A DNA stretch of 64,000 bases from Comamonas thiooxydans (GTDB lineage Bacteria; Pseudomonadota; Gammaproteobacteria; Burkholderiales; Burkholderiaceae_C). A program made the translations under genes and the position numbers. The first letter of the stretch is position 1; every line of letters starts with the position of its first letter. Under the pieces are notes generated by a model that saw only the letters and a list, made by a program, of their open reading frames with translations, was not told the DNA's origin and searched no databases. The stretch lies in the NCBI RefSeq assembly GCF_000964545.1, contig NZ_BBVD01000011.1, forward strand, positions 84,031 through 148,030. The letters run 5' to 3'. This document shows, in pieces, positions 29,047 through 38,138 of this stretch.

Positions 29047-30141
29047 CTAAAACATATGACGTATACCGACGCCGAAGCCTGTCTGGTTGATTCCGGCGAC
29101 CGGCAGGCTGCCAGCCTGGCCGCTGCTAGCGCTGAATGTGGCATTGCCGCTGTTCTTCATGTGTCCCAGTGACGCGTAGGCGGCGGTTCGTTTGGAGAAG
29201 TGGTAGGTGCCACGCAGCACCATGAACTGGCCTTTGTCGCTATTGGACTTGTACTGGAGCCGGTAGTACTGGGTGTCGAAAGTCCATGCTCCTGCGGGAT
29301 ACGAAAGGCCGACGAACCACAGGTCGCTGCGGGGGGAGACCTTGTAGCCATCGTTGTCGCGGCGCAGAAATCCCGCTCCAATCTTGACTCCGTTGAATTT
29401 CACATAGCCGTTGAGCATGGTGCGCTTGTCACTCATGCCGCTTTGGCTGAGACCACCAAATGCACCTGAGCCTCCTTTGAGCACGTCATGAGCCAGCGCA
29501 GTTCCCCAACTGGCGGAGTCGTACTTGAGCAACATCGACCATTCGCGGCAAGCGTTCCTGTCGGTGCCACTCTCGCCGGCACAATTTGTGCCGGCGGGGC
29601 TAGGGCCAGCATTGACCGTATCGCGCCCAAAGCTGTAAGTCATGCCCACGGTCAGTCCTGAGAATGTGCCCTTGTAGGAGATGGCGTTGTCGGCGCGTGC
29701 ATTCGGAAAATAGCTGTCGAAGTTCGCAATGCTGTGCATACCCGGCCCGATGACATCGGCGTCATGCATCGACCAAAACAGCATCGTGTACTGCCGGCCC
29801 AGGCCAACCTGACCCCAGGGGCCGTTCAGGCCAACAAACGACTGTCGCCCAAACCCGCGCCCACCTTGGTTCAAGACGCCCGAATCAGGTGCGATGCCCA
29901 TTTCGAGAACGAACTGGGCACTTATTCCGCCACCCAAATCTTCACGGCCACGAAATCCCAGCCGGGATGGAATGTTGCCCGCATTGCTGGGGATGCGCGT
30001 GAGCCCAGAACCAGTGGCGCCCACATGGTTGATGTGCTCGACAGCGGTGTCGAGCAACCCATAGATCGTGATGCTTGGTTGGGCATGACAGGCGCCTCCC
30101 AACCACAGGAATGCAGCGGCACAGAAAAATTGCTTGTTCAT
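29047..30141 (-). CDS. Outer-membrane porin (Gram-negative porin, beta-barrel)
   Basis: A 364-aa protein with a signal peptide ending near ACHA. The mature start SITIYGLLDTAVEHI is typical of betaproteobacterial trimeric porins. Aromatic-rich beta strands repeat through the length. The C-terminus GFGVGIRHMF ends in Phe, the BAM recognition residue. The start 30141 is preceded by GGAGGAG. It is the last gene of the Bug-sulfatase-porin run on the minus strand and may admit the substrate of the sulfatase-like enzyme. Confidence 0.93.
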   Translation of the reverse strand: MNKQFFCAAAFLWLGGACHAQPSITIYGLLDTAVEHINHVGATGSGLTRIPSNAGNIPSRLGFRGREDLGGGISAQFVLEMGIAPDSGVLNQGGRGFGRQSFVGLNGPWGQVGLGRQYTMLFWSMHDADVIGPGMHSIANFDSYFPNARADNAISYKGTFSGLTVGMTYSFGRDTVNAGPSPAGTNCAGESGTDRNACREWSMLLKYDSASWGTALAHDVLKGGSGAFGGLSQSGMSDKRTMLNGYVKFNGVKIGAGFLRRDNDGYKVSPRSDLWFVGLSYPAGAWTFDTQYYRLQYKSNSDKGQFMVLRGTYHFSKRTAAYASLGHMKNSGNATFSASSGQAGSLPVAGINQTGFGVGIRHMF

Positions 30142-30183
30142 CGGGGTCTCCTCCAGCATTGCGGTCCAACTTCCGCACGTACC

Positions 30184-31785
30184 TCAGGCGATAGCCGTCG
30201 GCAGTGGCGAGCAATCAGCCTGTTCGCTGAGCTCCATCAGCAACTGCATACACAACTGTCCGCGCTCGGCAGCGCGCTCATGCCACAGGTTGTGTTGCTC
30301 GAGCGGATCGGCGTGCAGGTCGTAGAGCTCGCACAGCTCGGGCAAGTTGCTCAAGGTCAGGCGCCATTCTTCGCTGACGAGGCTGCGAAGGCGGTAGCGG
30401 CGCGTTCTTCCGTGCGGCAGCACCACGGGCTCGCTTTCGACAATGACACCAGGGCGCGATGGGACTGTTTGCGATTGCCCGTCCAGCCAGGGCAGCAGAT
30501 TGAGTCCCTGGATCCCGTTGTAGGGGGCGAGCCCGCAGCGCGCCAGCACGGTCTTGGCAATGTCGATGGTTCCGGATGGCAGATCCAGGACTGGAGGAGC
30601 GGCCCGGCTGCATGGGTCCTTCCAGATGAAGGGTACGCGCGTGAGCCCACTGAAATGCATGGCGCCCTTGAGCACGATGCCATGGTCGCCCATCATGTCG
30701 CCGTGGTCGCTGGTGAAGATGATGACCGTGTCGTCCTCTATGCCCAACTCCTGAAGAGTCTGGAGTAACTGCCCGACCTGCTCGTCGATCATGCTGACCA
30801 TGCCGTAGGTCAGGGCCAGCGTTTCCTGGCATTCACGGCTGGTTACGGCGTAGGCGCCGTAACCCTCGCGGGAGCCTCCCTCTCTGGTGTAGCGGTGCAC
30901 GTCGACCAGCAGTTGAGAGTTGCCGGGCTTGCCGAAGCTGGGCGGCAATGGCATGTCCTCAGGCTGGTACATATCCCAGAACCGTCCCGGAGGGGTGAAC
31001 GGATGGTGCGGATCGGGAAAGGACAGGTTGAGAAAGAACGGCTTGCCGGACGAGCCTTGCACATGTTTTCTGAGCCAGTTGCAGCCGCGCTCCCCCACCC
31101 AGGCCGAGGGGTACAGTGCCTCGGGCATGGCCGTGCGCCATGCCTGCGGCGCGCTGTAGCCTGGTGAAGGCAGGGCGTTGGCACGGCCGCGCAGACTGTC
31201 GGCTGCGGGGTGGCGTTGGGCCAGCCAGCGGGCATAGTCACCGTCGACCTGGTCGCCGTGGAACGTAGCCAGCTCCACATGTTCGAAGCCGTAGTAAGGG
31301 GTGGTCACCGCCATGCGCTTGCCACTGCGCCAATCGGGCGTCCATTCGTTCAAATACCCGTCGCCGTCACGCTGGCGCTTTCGTGCGTCCAGTAGCTCGA
31401 GCGGCGGCGCGACACCTTGGTCAGCATGGCTCCAGCGACGGCGTGCCGGGCCGTCATAGCCAAAAGACTGCAGGTGAGACTTGCCTATGAGTGCCGTGGC
31501 ATAGCCTCCTGCGCGCAGCAGTTCCACAAAGGTAGTGTGATCGCGCGAGAGACTGATGCCGTTGTGCACCACGCCATGCAGCGATGGCAGCCGTCCGGTC
31601 ATCAGCGTGGCGCGATTGGACATGCAGGTGGTGCTGGCCGCATGGAAGTTACTGGCGCGTACGCCGGTGCGGGCCAGGCGGTCGATGTTTGGCGTCCTCA
31701 GCAGCGTGTTGCCCGCGCAGCCCAGGTGGTCGGCACGCTGCTGGTCGGTGACGATCAGCAGCACGTTGGGAGTCTTGTTCGTCAT
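30184..31785 (-). CDS. Sulfatase-like hydrolase with non-canonical active-site motif
   Basis: A 533-aa protein of the alkaline-phosphatase/sulfatase superfamily. The N-terminus LLIVTDQQRADHLGCAGN provides the usual metal-binding Asp. Phe-Thr-Ser-Asp-His-Gly (FTSDHGDMMGDHG) supplies the second metal site. The formylglycine motif C-x-P-S-R is replaced by C54-M-S-N-R58, followed by ATLMTGR. No signal peptide is seen, so it is cytoplasmic by sequence. It lies 11 bases after the Bug-type gene and 42 bases before the porin. The substrate may be a sulfate or phosphonate ester; this cannot be read directly. Confidence 0.88.
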   Translation of the reverse strand: MTNKTPNVLLIVTDQQRADHLGCAGNTLLRTPNIDRLARTGVRASNFHAASTTCMSNRATLMTGRLPSLHGVVHNGISLSRDHTTFVELLRAGGYATALIGKSHLQSFGYDGPARRRWSHADQGVAPPLELLDARKRQRDGDGYLNEWTPDWRSGKRMAVTTPYYGFEHVELATFHGDQVDGDYARWLAQRHPAADSLRGRANALPSPGYSAPQAWRTAMPEALYPSAWVGERGCNWLRKHVQGSSGKPFFLNLSFPDPHHPFTPPGRFWDMYQPEDMPLPPSFGKPGNSQLLVDVHRYTREGGSREGYGAYAVTSRECQETLALTYGMVSMIDEQVGQLLQTLQELGIEDDTVIIFTSDHGDMMGDHGIVLKGAMHFSGLTRVPFIWKDPCSRAAPPVLDLPSGTIDIAKTVLARCGLAPYNGIQGLNLLPWLDGQSQTVPSRPGVIVESEPVVLPHGRTRRYRLRSLVSEEWRLTLSNLPELCELYDLHADPLEQHNLWHERAAERGQLCMQLLMELSEQADCSPLPTAIA

Positions 31786-31796
31786 GAGGCCGGCTT

Positions 31797-32786
31797 TCAG
31801 TCGGCAGTGATGCCAAGTTCTTTCACAAGCTTGCCGTAGCGCTTGTAGTCGGCGCGGGTCTTTTCGGCGAAAGCGCTGCGTGGCTGGTTTTCCACGCTCT
31901 GGTACAGGTTTCTGAACTGGGCTGCGACCTCGGGCTTGGCCAGAATCTCGCGCAAGGTCTTGTTGATATCGTCAGCCAGCGCCGGGTCCATGTTGCGGGG
32001 GCCATAGACGCCGAAGGAAATGTCGACCTCCACCCCTGTAAAGCCTTGTTCCTGCATGGTTGGCAAGCTGGGCAGAAAAGAGCTGCGGGCCTTGTCTGCC
32101 ACGGCCAGCGGTACCAGGCGTCCCGCATCGATCAGGGGCTTGGCAACAGGCATGCCGAGGAAGGTCAGCATCACATGGCTGCCCAGCACGTCGTTGATCG
32201 CCGGTGTCGTGCCTTTGTAGGGCACATGGCGCAATTGCACGCGAGCTACCTTGTTGAAGAGTTCTCCCACGATATGCATGGGAGACCCATTGCCCGAGGT
32301 GGCGTAGCCCAGGTCGGGCTGTGTCTTCGCCATCCGGGCCACATCGCCCGCCGTTTTTGCACCGAGTCTGGGGTTGGCGAGCATCAGCATGGAGGCTGAT
32401 GAGAGCAGCGCGATCGGAGTGTAGTCCTTGACGACATCGGCATGCTGCCCGCCCGCCGGCAGCACGTGAGGGACCATGGTGAAGGTATTCGGTGTCACCA
32501 GCAGGGTGTGGCCGTCGGCCTCGGCGCGGGCTACGGAGTCGTTGCCCAGGTTGCCCGACGCTCCCGCCCTGTTCACCACGATGACGGGATTTTTCCAGCG
32601 CGCTTGAAGCTGGGGCGCCAACAGGCGCGCTATCTGGTCGGGAGCCCCTCCTGGCGGGAACGAGACGACCAAGGTGATGGGCCTGTCCGGATGTGTGGGC
32701 ATGCCGGTTTGCGCGGCCGCGCCCCAAGCTGCCCCGCTGAGGCCGAGGCAAAGGGGAAGTAATAGTTGTCCAAGCAGGTGGGGCAT
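31797..32786 (-). CDS. TctC/Bug-family periplasmic substrate-binding protein
   Basis: The 329-aa exported protein has a signal peptide (QLLLPLCLGLSGAAWGAAA). Bug motifs include DRPITLVVSFPPGGAPDQIARLL, VNRAGASGNLG and the VPYKGTTPAINDVLG segment. These proteins bind organic acids and other ligands for tripartite tricarboxylate transport or signalling. No TctA/TctB membrane partners are adjacent. The start is placed at ATG 32786 because GGAG precedes it. It heads the minus-strand cassette opposite the LysR regulator. Confidence 0.93.
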   Translation of the reverse strand: MPHLLGQLLLPLCLGLSGAAWGAAAQTGMPTHPDRPITLVVSFPPGGAPDQIARLLAPQLQARWKNPVIVVNRAGASGNLGNDSVARAEADGHTLLVTPNTFTMVPHVLPAGGQHADVVKDYTPIALLSSASMLMLANPRLGAKTAGDVARMAKTQPDLGYATSGNGSPMHIVGELFNKVARVQLRHVPYKGTTPAINDVLGSHVMLTFLGMPVAKPLIDAGRLVPLAVADKARSSFLPSLPTMQEQGFTGVEVDISFGVYGPRNMDPALADDINKTLREILAKPEVAAQFRNLYQSVENQPRSAFAEKTRADYKRYGKLVKELGITAD

Positions 32787-32893
32787 CTGTGTGTCTCCGG
32801 CGATTTTGAATGTTTGCCAAACTTTACTTAGCGCCCGCTTGCTGTCACAGTGGGTGAGAGATTGAAATAGCTTCAAGCAAAATTTGTAAATCC

Positions 32894-33796
32894 ATGGACA
32901 GGCTTAGACTCATCACCACATTCATGAACGTGGCTGAGGCAGAGAATTTCAGCCGTGCCGCGCAATCGCTGCACCTGACGCCACAGGCTGTGAGTCTGCA
33001 AATATCACAGCTCGAATCGTGGTTGGGCGTGCGCCTGTTCCACCGCTCCACGCGCCGCATGGCATTGACGGAAGACGGCCGTGTGTTCTATGAACGTTGC
33101 CGCGTCGGTCTTCAGTCGATCGACCAGGGCGAGCGTGAATTGCGCGACCGCGCAAGCGGCATCACCGGCTCGATCAAGGTGGCCTCAAGCCTGAGTCTCG
33201 GGCAGTTGCTGGTGGCGCCACTGCTGGCACAGTTCAATGAAAGCTATCCCGATATCCGCATCGAACTCGTGACGCAGAACCCCTGGCCCGACACGGTGGA
33301 CCTGGGCATGGACATCGGTGTGATCGGCGGACCACTGCTCAACGTATCGCTGGTCGCGCGCAGAGTCGGGCGCTTCACTCACATGCTCTGCGCTGCGCCT
33401 GCCTATCTGGCCGCCAAGGGGACACCCAAGAGCCCGCAGGAACTGCTGCAGCACTGCTGCATCGGCCTGAGGCACCCACGCACCAACCGCATCTGGCCCT
33501 GGACCTTTCAATCGGCGCGCCGGCAGACGATGCTGGAGCCGCCGTTCTCCTTCATCACGCAGGACCCTGCCGTACAGCGGCAGCTCGTGCTGCAGGGGGC
33601 TGGCATCGGCCAACTGACAGATTACTTTGCGCGACCTCTCATAGCCAGCGGAGCGCTGGTAGAGCTCCCCCTTGGCTACAGCGGCCCTCGTCTCGACGTG
33701 CATGTTTTCATTCCCCAGCGCGAACACACGCCCCGGCGCATCAAGTTGCTCAATGATTTCCTCTATGAAAGGCTCAAGCAGTTCTTTCACAGCTAA
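32894..33796 (+). CDS. LysR-family transcriptional regulator (divergent from the Bug/sulfatase/porin cassette)
   Basis: A 300-aa protein with a winged-helix HTH (residues about 5-62: FSRAAQSLHLTPQAVSLQIS). A type 2 periplasmic-binding fold effector domain follows. The 107-base gap to the divergent Bug gene is the likely operator region, as is normal for LysR regulators. It probably senses the ester or its product; the ligand is unknown. Confidence 0.93.
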   Translation: MDRLRLITTFMNVAEAENFSRAAQSLHLTPQAVSLQISQLESWLGVRLFHRSTRRMALTEDGRVFYERCRVGLQSIDQGERELRDRASGITGSIKVASSLSLGQLLVAPLLAQFNESYPDIRIELVTQNPWPDTVDLGMDIGVIGGPLLNVSLVARRVGRFTHMLCAAPAYLAAKGTPKSPQELLQHCCIGLRHPRTNRIWPWTFQSARRQTMLEPPFSFITQDPAVQRQLVLQGAGIGQLTDYFARPLIASGALVELPLGYSGPRLDVHVFIPQREHTPRRIKLLNDFLYERLKQFFHS

Positions 33797-34196
33797 AACA
33801 GCTAAAAGACGAAGGATAGAGGGGCCCTGGTCAATAGCGAGGGCCGCAGATGCAGGAGTGGGAGTACACCAGAATAGGCACCTGGCGCATTAATGCTGTG
33901 CACGCAAATGGTGAGTTCGGGCATGTTCCCCCGCTGCGAAACTCACGCGAGCTGGACCCCTCTCCAGCCACCCGACAGGCGAGCCTGCCAGCTGTCCACG
34001 TGGTGCGTGGCAATCCAAACCTGGTTCAGCCTGTGGCTGGCAGCAGATCAAGATCTGGTGCAGGCAGGGTGGTTTGCAGCGATCCCTTTCAGGGCTTCGG
34101 GAGGCTGGACTTTCCGAAGGAACATGGTCTTTCTTGATGCCTTCGAAAAGCAAATTGCTCACAAGCGGGCCTGCAGGGGTTTGCTACATTGAGCCC
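33797..34196. other. 400-base gap after the LysR gene: no gene supported
   Basis: Several frames are open in this GC-rich stretch, but none shows a ribosome-binding site, a plausible start, or a recognisable motif. No strong inverted repeat or terminator was found. It probably marks the edge of the accessory cassette. Confidence 0.5.
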
Positions 34197-34430
34197 ATGA
34201 AACATGCTTCAAGCCTGGCAGGGATGATGATTGTGGTGGCGGCAGCCGGTGGCTGCGCGCAATCGGTTTCCGTCAATTTTGGCAACCCCTCGGAAGCCAA
34301 CTGCAAAAAGCAGGGCGGCGTGCTGCGCACCGAAAAGGGGACGGATGCTGATCGAAATACCTGCGTGCTGCCTGACGGCTCTGCTTTTGAGGAATGGGTC
34401 CAGCACGCGCGGCAGCCGCCCGCGAAATAG
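34197..34430 (+). CDS. DUF333-type small lipoprotein
   Basis: A 77-aa protein with lipobox AAGGC and lipidated Cys20. The C-terminal half contains NPSEANCKKQGG, CVLPDGS and EEWVQH, the pattern of the DUF333 family (sometimes labelled putative hemolysin). Function is unknown; the label hemolysin is not supported by this sequence. An inverted repeat AGGTCT/AGACCT spans its stop codon (34429-34446). Confidence 0.85.
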   Translation: MKHASSLAGMMIVVAAAGGCAQSVSVNFGNPSEANCKKQGGVLRTEKGTDADRNTCVLPDGSAFEEWVQHARQPPAK

Positions 34431-34525
34431 GTCTAGGCCCAGACCTGGCTTCAGGCAGTGGCAGGACGCTGCTCAGGCCAGAGCTGCCTTGATGCCGCGA
34501 GGCCTGGCAGGCGTGGAAGCTGGCT

Positions 34526-35608
34526 TCAATCGCGCAGCATCACGGAGTGCTCGAAATTTTCCGATATGGCCTGAGTGCCGTCGTCAAAGACCAGTACGCG
34601 CTCGGGCCAGCGCATGGCGGCGAGCTTGCTGCGCTGCACGGGGTTGTCGCCGCGCAGGCGGTCCAGCCAGCGCGCTCCTACCGAATAGTCCACGCAGAAC
34701 ACATTGCCGCGCAGGCCGTGCCATGACAGCGGGGGTGTTGCGCCAAACAGGTTTTCAAACTGCGAGCCATGCGCCGGTGCGTCAGCCGGGCGCAGGCGGC
34801 GCCAATAGTGGCCGACGATGACGGCGGGCGCTTCTTCATATTCATTCCACCAGCCCACGCGTTCGACAAAACGCCATTTGCCGCCCGCGTAAAAGGGGTT
34901 GCGGCATTCGCGCTCCACGCCGGCCGTCAGCACCTTCAAAGGGTTGACCATGGCCTTGTTGAGTTCGTTCTCGCTGTGCGCTTGCAAAAAGGGTGGCTCG
35001 TGGCGATAGTCTTCCAGGCTGTAGGGCCAGCTCAGTTCTTCCTGGCGCATGCGTTCGGCCACGCATTGAGCGACGGACTGTTCTTCGGCAATTGTCTCGA
35101 AGTGGTCGTAGGCGGCGCGTGCGCTGCCACTGGGCAGCTGGCGAATCATGGCGATCTGTTCGGGCCTCCAGGCGGCGTGAACAATGCGCAGATCCTCACG
35201 CTCCAGTGCGATCGGCAACTGGCCGAGCCGCTCGAGCATGGCGGGAATCTGCTCGGCCGGCATGCGTGCAAAAGGCGCGTACTTGGGCTGGTCGGAGTCG
35301 ATGCGGCTGTCGAAGAACCAGCCCGAGCCATCCTTGGCATCTTCGCGCAGCAGATTGATTTCGTGGTTGCCCAGCACCGCATGGGCCGTGCCCGAGGCCA
35401 GCATGGCGCCGACCAGCGCGAGCACGGAAGGGCTGTCCGGCCCGCGGTCGCAGAAGTCGCCGACAAACACCAGTCGCCGTCCTTCGGGGTGATTGCCCTG
35501 CAGGTCGTAGCCCAGATGGCCCAGCAATTGCACCAGCGCGGCATATTCGCCGTGGATATCGCCGACGATATCGAGGGCGCCAGGAGGCAGGGGCTGGACT
35601 AGGCTCAT
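34526..35608 (-). CDS. Calcineurin-like metallophosphoesterase
   Basis: A 360-aa cytoplasmic protein with the family motifs in order: GDIHGEYAAL, GDFCDRGPDS and GNHEINLL. A later RIVHAAWRP segment is close to the usual His-containing loop. The second half is longer than in bis(5'-nucleosyl)-tetraphosphatases or Ser/Thr phosphatases of this type. Substrate is not assignable. Confidence 0.88.
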   Translation of the reverse strand: MSLVQPLPPGALDIVGDIHGEYAALVQLLGHLGYDLQGNHPEGRRLVFVGDFCDRGPDSPSVLALVGAMLASGTAHAVLGNHEINLLREDAKDGSGWFFDSRIDSDQPKYAPFARMPAEQIPAMLERLGQLPIALEREDLRIVHAAWRPEQIAMIRQLPSGSARAAYDHFETIAEEQSVAQCVAERMRQEELSWPYSLEDYRHEPPFLQAHSENELNKAMVNPLKVLTAGVERECRNPFYAGGKWRFVERVGWWNEYEEAPAVIVGHYWRRLRPADAPAHGSQFENLFGATPPLSWHGLRGNVFCVDYSVGARWLDRLRGDNPVQRSKLAAMRWPERVLVFDDGTQAISENFEHSVMLRD

Positions 35609-35725
35609 GATGAAGGGCGATAGGCTTGCGGGTTTGGAGGGCTCAGGCTGCAGCAGGCTGCCTTGCCATTGTCATACGGCAGTCATGCAATGAAGCTGAC
35701 AATTGTTGCAACGCAACACCGCGAA

Positions 35726-35788
35726 GGCAAGAGAGTTTTGTCTCTTGCCAGACTGCTGGCCGCCCCGTGCGGATGCGATCCCGCACGG
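35726..35788. other. Two tandem perfect hairpins downstream of folA
   Basis: GGCAAGAGA (35726-35734) pairs with TCTCTTGCC (35741-35749). CCGTGCGG (35765-35772) pairs with CCGCACGG (35781-35788). Neither has a T tract on either strand. They lie in the 193-base gap between folA and the metallophosphoesterase, both minus strand, so they would sit in the folA 3' or metallophosphoesterase 5' untranslated RNA. Role is unknown. Confidence 0.5.
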
Positions 35789-35801
35789 CACGAGACAAGG
35801 G

Positions 35802-36305
35802 TCAGCCCCGGCGCTCGAAGCGCACAAAGCAGTAGGGCAGGCCATTGGCGGAGACATGCTCGCTGCGGCTCACGGCTTGCCACTGCTCGCCCAGCTCGGG
35901 GGCAAAGGCATCGCCTTCGAAGTCGCGGCCGATTTCGGTCACTTCCACGGCATCGGCCAGCGGCAGAGCCTGGGCATAGATTTGCGCGCCGCCGATGACC
36001 CAGACGTCTTGCGAGAGCTTGTGGCCCAGCTCTAGCGCTTCTGACAGGCTGGCAGCGCGCAGGACCTGATCGGATGCCGGCTCGGCTTGCCAGTCGGCCT
36101 GGCGGGTGACGACGATATTGCTGCGGCCCGGCAGGGGACGAAAGCGCGGCGGCAGCGAGTCCCAGGTCTTGCGGCCCATGATGACGGCGCAGCCCCGGGT
36201 CAGTTCCTTGAAATGCGCCATGTCTTCGGGCAGATGCCAGGGCATGGTGTTGTCCTTGCCGATGACGCCGTTGGCTGCGCGTGCGTAAATGAGTTGAATG
36301 GCCAT
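35802..36305 (-). CDS. folA: Dihydrofolate reductase
   Basis: Reduces dihydrofolate to tetrahydrofolate with NADPH. The 167-aa protein begins MAIQLIYARAANGVIGKDN. It has the substrate-binding PWHLPEDMAHFKELT, NADPH-loop GRKTWDSLP and VIGGAQIY. The start at 36305 is chosen over 36314 from the family N-terminus. It lies downstream of thyA in the same direction, which is functionally sensible because thymidylate synthesis oxidises the folate cofactor. Confidence 0.97.
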   Translation of the reverse strand: MAIQLIYARAANGVIGKDNTMPWHLPEDMAHFKELTRGCAVIMGRKTWDSLPPRFRPLPGRSNIVVTRQADWQAEPASDQVLRAASLSEALELGHKLSQDVWVIGGAQIYAQALPLADAVEVTEIGRDFEGDAFAPELGEQWQAVSRSEHVSANGLPYCFVRFERRG

Positions 36306-36319
36306 AGCTATCAATAAAG

Positions 36320-36397
36320 AAGCTGCTGGCGCTTGTTATTCATGGATTTCAGATGTGAAAGTATCTGAAATCGCAGGATGGCAAGCGCAAGCAGCTT
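36320..36397. repeat. Nested inverted-repeat element in the thyA-folA gap
   Basis: Outer arms AAGCTGCTGGCGCTTG (36320-36335) and CAAGCGCAAGCAGCTT (36382-36397) pair over 16 bases with one mismatch. Inside, GATTTCAGAT (36345-36354) and ATCTGAAATC (36363-36372) pair perfectly over 10 bases with an 8-base loop. On the minus strand this lies in the RNA leading into folA. It belongs to the dispersed element family seen near hisS, yihY and the 5'-nucleotidase gene. Confidence 0.75.
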
Positions 36398-36427
36398 TGA
36401 TTTTTATAGTGATCCGGAGGGCGCAGC

Positions 36428-37258
36428 TCAGACCGCCACAGGCGCCTTGATGCCGGCATGGTGCTGATAGTCCAGCACTTCGAAGTCTTCGTACTCGTAG
36501 TCGAAGATGGATGCGGGCTTGCGCTTGATGTTCAGCGTCGGATAGGCGAAGGGCTGTCGAGACAGCTGGGTCTGCACCTGCTCGAAGTGGTTGTTGTAGA
36601 TATGGCAGTCGCCGCCGGTCCAGATGAAGTCGCCCACTTCCAGGCCGCATTGCTGGGCCAGCATATGGGTCAGCAGCGCATAGCTGGCGATGTTGAAGGG
36701 CACGCCCAGGAAGATGTCGGCGCTGCGCTGGTAGAGCTGGCAGCTGAGCTTGCCGTCGGCCACATAGAACTGGAAGAAGGAGTGGCAGGGCATGAGCGCC
36801 ATCTGGTCCAGCTCGGCCACGTTCCAGGCGCTGACGATGATGCGGCGGCTGTCGGGATTGCTCTTGAGCTGCTTGACGACTTCGGCAATCTGGTCGACAT
36901 GCGTGCCGTCGGCCTTGGGCCAGCTGCGCCATTGCACGCCATACACCGGGCCCAGGTCGCCGGTTTGCTTGTCGGCCCACTCGTCCCAGATGGTGCAGCC
37001 GCGTTCCTGCAGCCACTTCACATTGCTGTCGCCGCGCAGAAACCACAGCAGCTCCAGAATGATGGATTTCAGGTGCACCTTCTTGGTGGTGACCAGGGGG
37101 AAGCCTTCATTGAGGTTGAAGCGCATCTGGTAGCCGAAAACGCTGCGCGTGCCCGTGCCCGTGCGGTCGGTCTTGGACGCGCCGTGCTCGTACACATGGC
37201 GCATAAAGGTTTCGTACTGGCAGCGCACGGGGCGCAGGGTGCAGGTGCTGGAGTTCAT
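36428..37258 (-). CDS. thyA: Thymidylate synthase
   Basis: Makes dTMP from dUMP with methylene-tetrahydrofolate. The 276-aa protein includes [17 protein letters not shown]. The catalytic Cys lies in [29 protein letters not shown] and the C-terminal KAPVAV are intact. The start at 37258 gives a short extra N-terminus before [13 protein letters not shown], which aligns with the E. coli protein start. No clear ribosome-binding site is seen. Confidence 0.97.
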   Translation of the reverse strand: MNSSTCTLRPVRCQYETFMRHVYEHGASKTDRTGTGTRSVFGYQMRFNLNEGFPLVTTKKVHLKSIILELLWFLRGDSNVKWLQERGCTIWDEWADKQTGDLGPVYGVQWRSWPKADGTHVDQIAEVVKQLKSNPDSRRIIVSAWNVAELDQMALMPCHSFFQFYVADGKLSCQLYQRSADIFLGVPFNIASYALLTHMLAQQCGLEVGDFIWTGGDCHIYNNHFEQVQTQLSRQPFAYPTLNIKRKPASIFDYEYEDFEVLDYQHHAGIKAPVAV

Positions 37259-37499
37259 GGTGCAAAAAGCGGTCAAAGACTGGCAAAGACTGGCTGTGCT
37301 GGCAGCGTACACAAGGTGCCGCAGCTCTTGAAGAGGGTGGGCCCCGAGGGCCGCGATAGCCGAAGTGTGCCACGTGCCGGAGCATGCCGAGTTGCCCGCT
37401 GTCAATGACCCGTCCTGCGGCCCTGTCAGTCTCAAATCTGCCGCAGCTGGCTTCACAATGTCATGGAAAACAACCGAGCCGAACAAGGAGAGTGAGTTC

Positions 37500-38123
37500 A
37501 TGTCACGCAATTTTGTGAGCACTGCGGCTGTTGCGCTGGCGATTGCGGCCTTGATGGCTGCCTGCGACAAGACCAAGGCACCATCTCCCACCGCCGCTGC
37601 AGCGGATGCCCGGGCAGCGGCCGCTGCGGCTGCCGCCCCGCCCGATGCCATGCCCCAGACCCAAGAGTCCGCTGCCACGGCGCAGATCGAGGAGGCGGCC
37701 ACGGTCTCCATCGAGGAAGTACGCGTTCCCCATGTGGTCAAGGACGGCGAGCCAAGCCTGGACAGCCTCAAGCCGCTGCAGGGCAAGTACCGCTGGGATG
37801 GCGTGGACTATGTGAAGGACGGCGTGCTGGCCCAGCGGCTGAAGACGCTGATGGGCGGCAGTCAGTACGAGACGCTGCTCAAGAATCTGCAGGCCCTGGG
37901 CCCGCTGGAGCCCTCTGCAGGGCTGCTCTATGTGATGGGAAATCGCCAGCATCAAGGGGGCGAGGAAATGGCAGCCGTGGTGATTGATCCTGTGCGCAAC
38001 GGCTTGCGTGTCTGGTTGCTCAGCGAGGGCAGGCAGACCGTGTTCACCGATGTGGATGGCGCAGACATCCCCTGGCCCAGCGCGGTTGAGAACATGCTGC
38101 GCAATATCGTGGCCTCTCGCTAA
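37500..38123 (+). CDS. Hypothetical lipoprotein
   Basis: A 207-aa protein with lipobox LMAAC and lipidated Cys22. A low-complexity Ala/Pro-rich linker (residues about 27-45) follows, then a compact domain starting near [19 protein letters not shown]. No family is recognised for that domain. AAGGAG lies 9 nt before the ATG. The gene converges on the FAD-enzyme gene and shares its bidirectional terminator. Confidence 0.82.
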   Translation: MSRNFVSTAAVALAIAALMAACDKTKAPSPTAAAADARAAAAAAAAPPDAMPQTQESAATAQIEEAATVSIEEVRVPHVVKDGEPSLDSLKPLQGKYRWDGVDYVKDGVLAQRLKTLMGGSQYETLLKNLQALGPLEPSAGLLYVMGNRQHQGGEEMAAVVIDPVRNGLRVWLLSEGRQTVFTDVDGADIPWPSAVENMLRNIVASR

Positions 38124-38138
38124 AGCCCTGGTCAATGC

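Noticed and set aside
28852..29172. Plus-strand frame over the end of the porin gene
   Set aside because: Overlaps the porin C-terminus, lacks a ribosome-binding site and any domain.
33850..34192. Overlapping plus-strand frames after the LysR gene
   Set aside because: Several equally open frames, none with start signals or motifs; chance openness in GC-rich DNA.
34197..34430. Hemolysin
   Set aside because: DUF333 proteins often carry this label, but a 77-aa lipoprotein gives no evidence of lytic activity.
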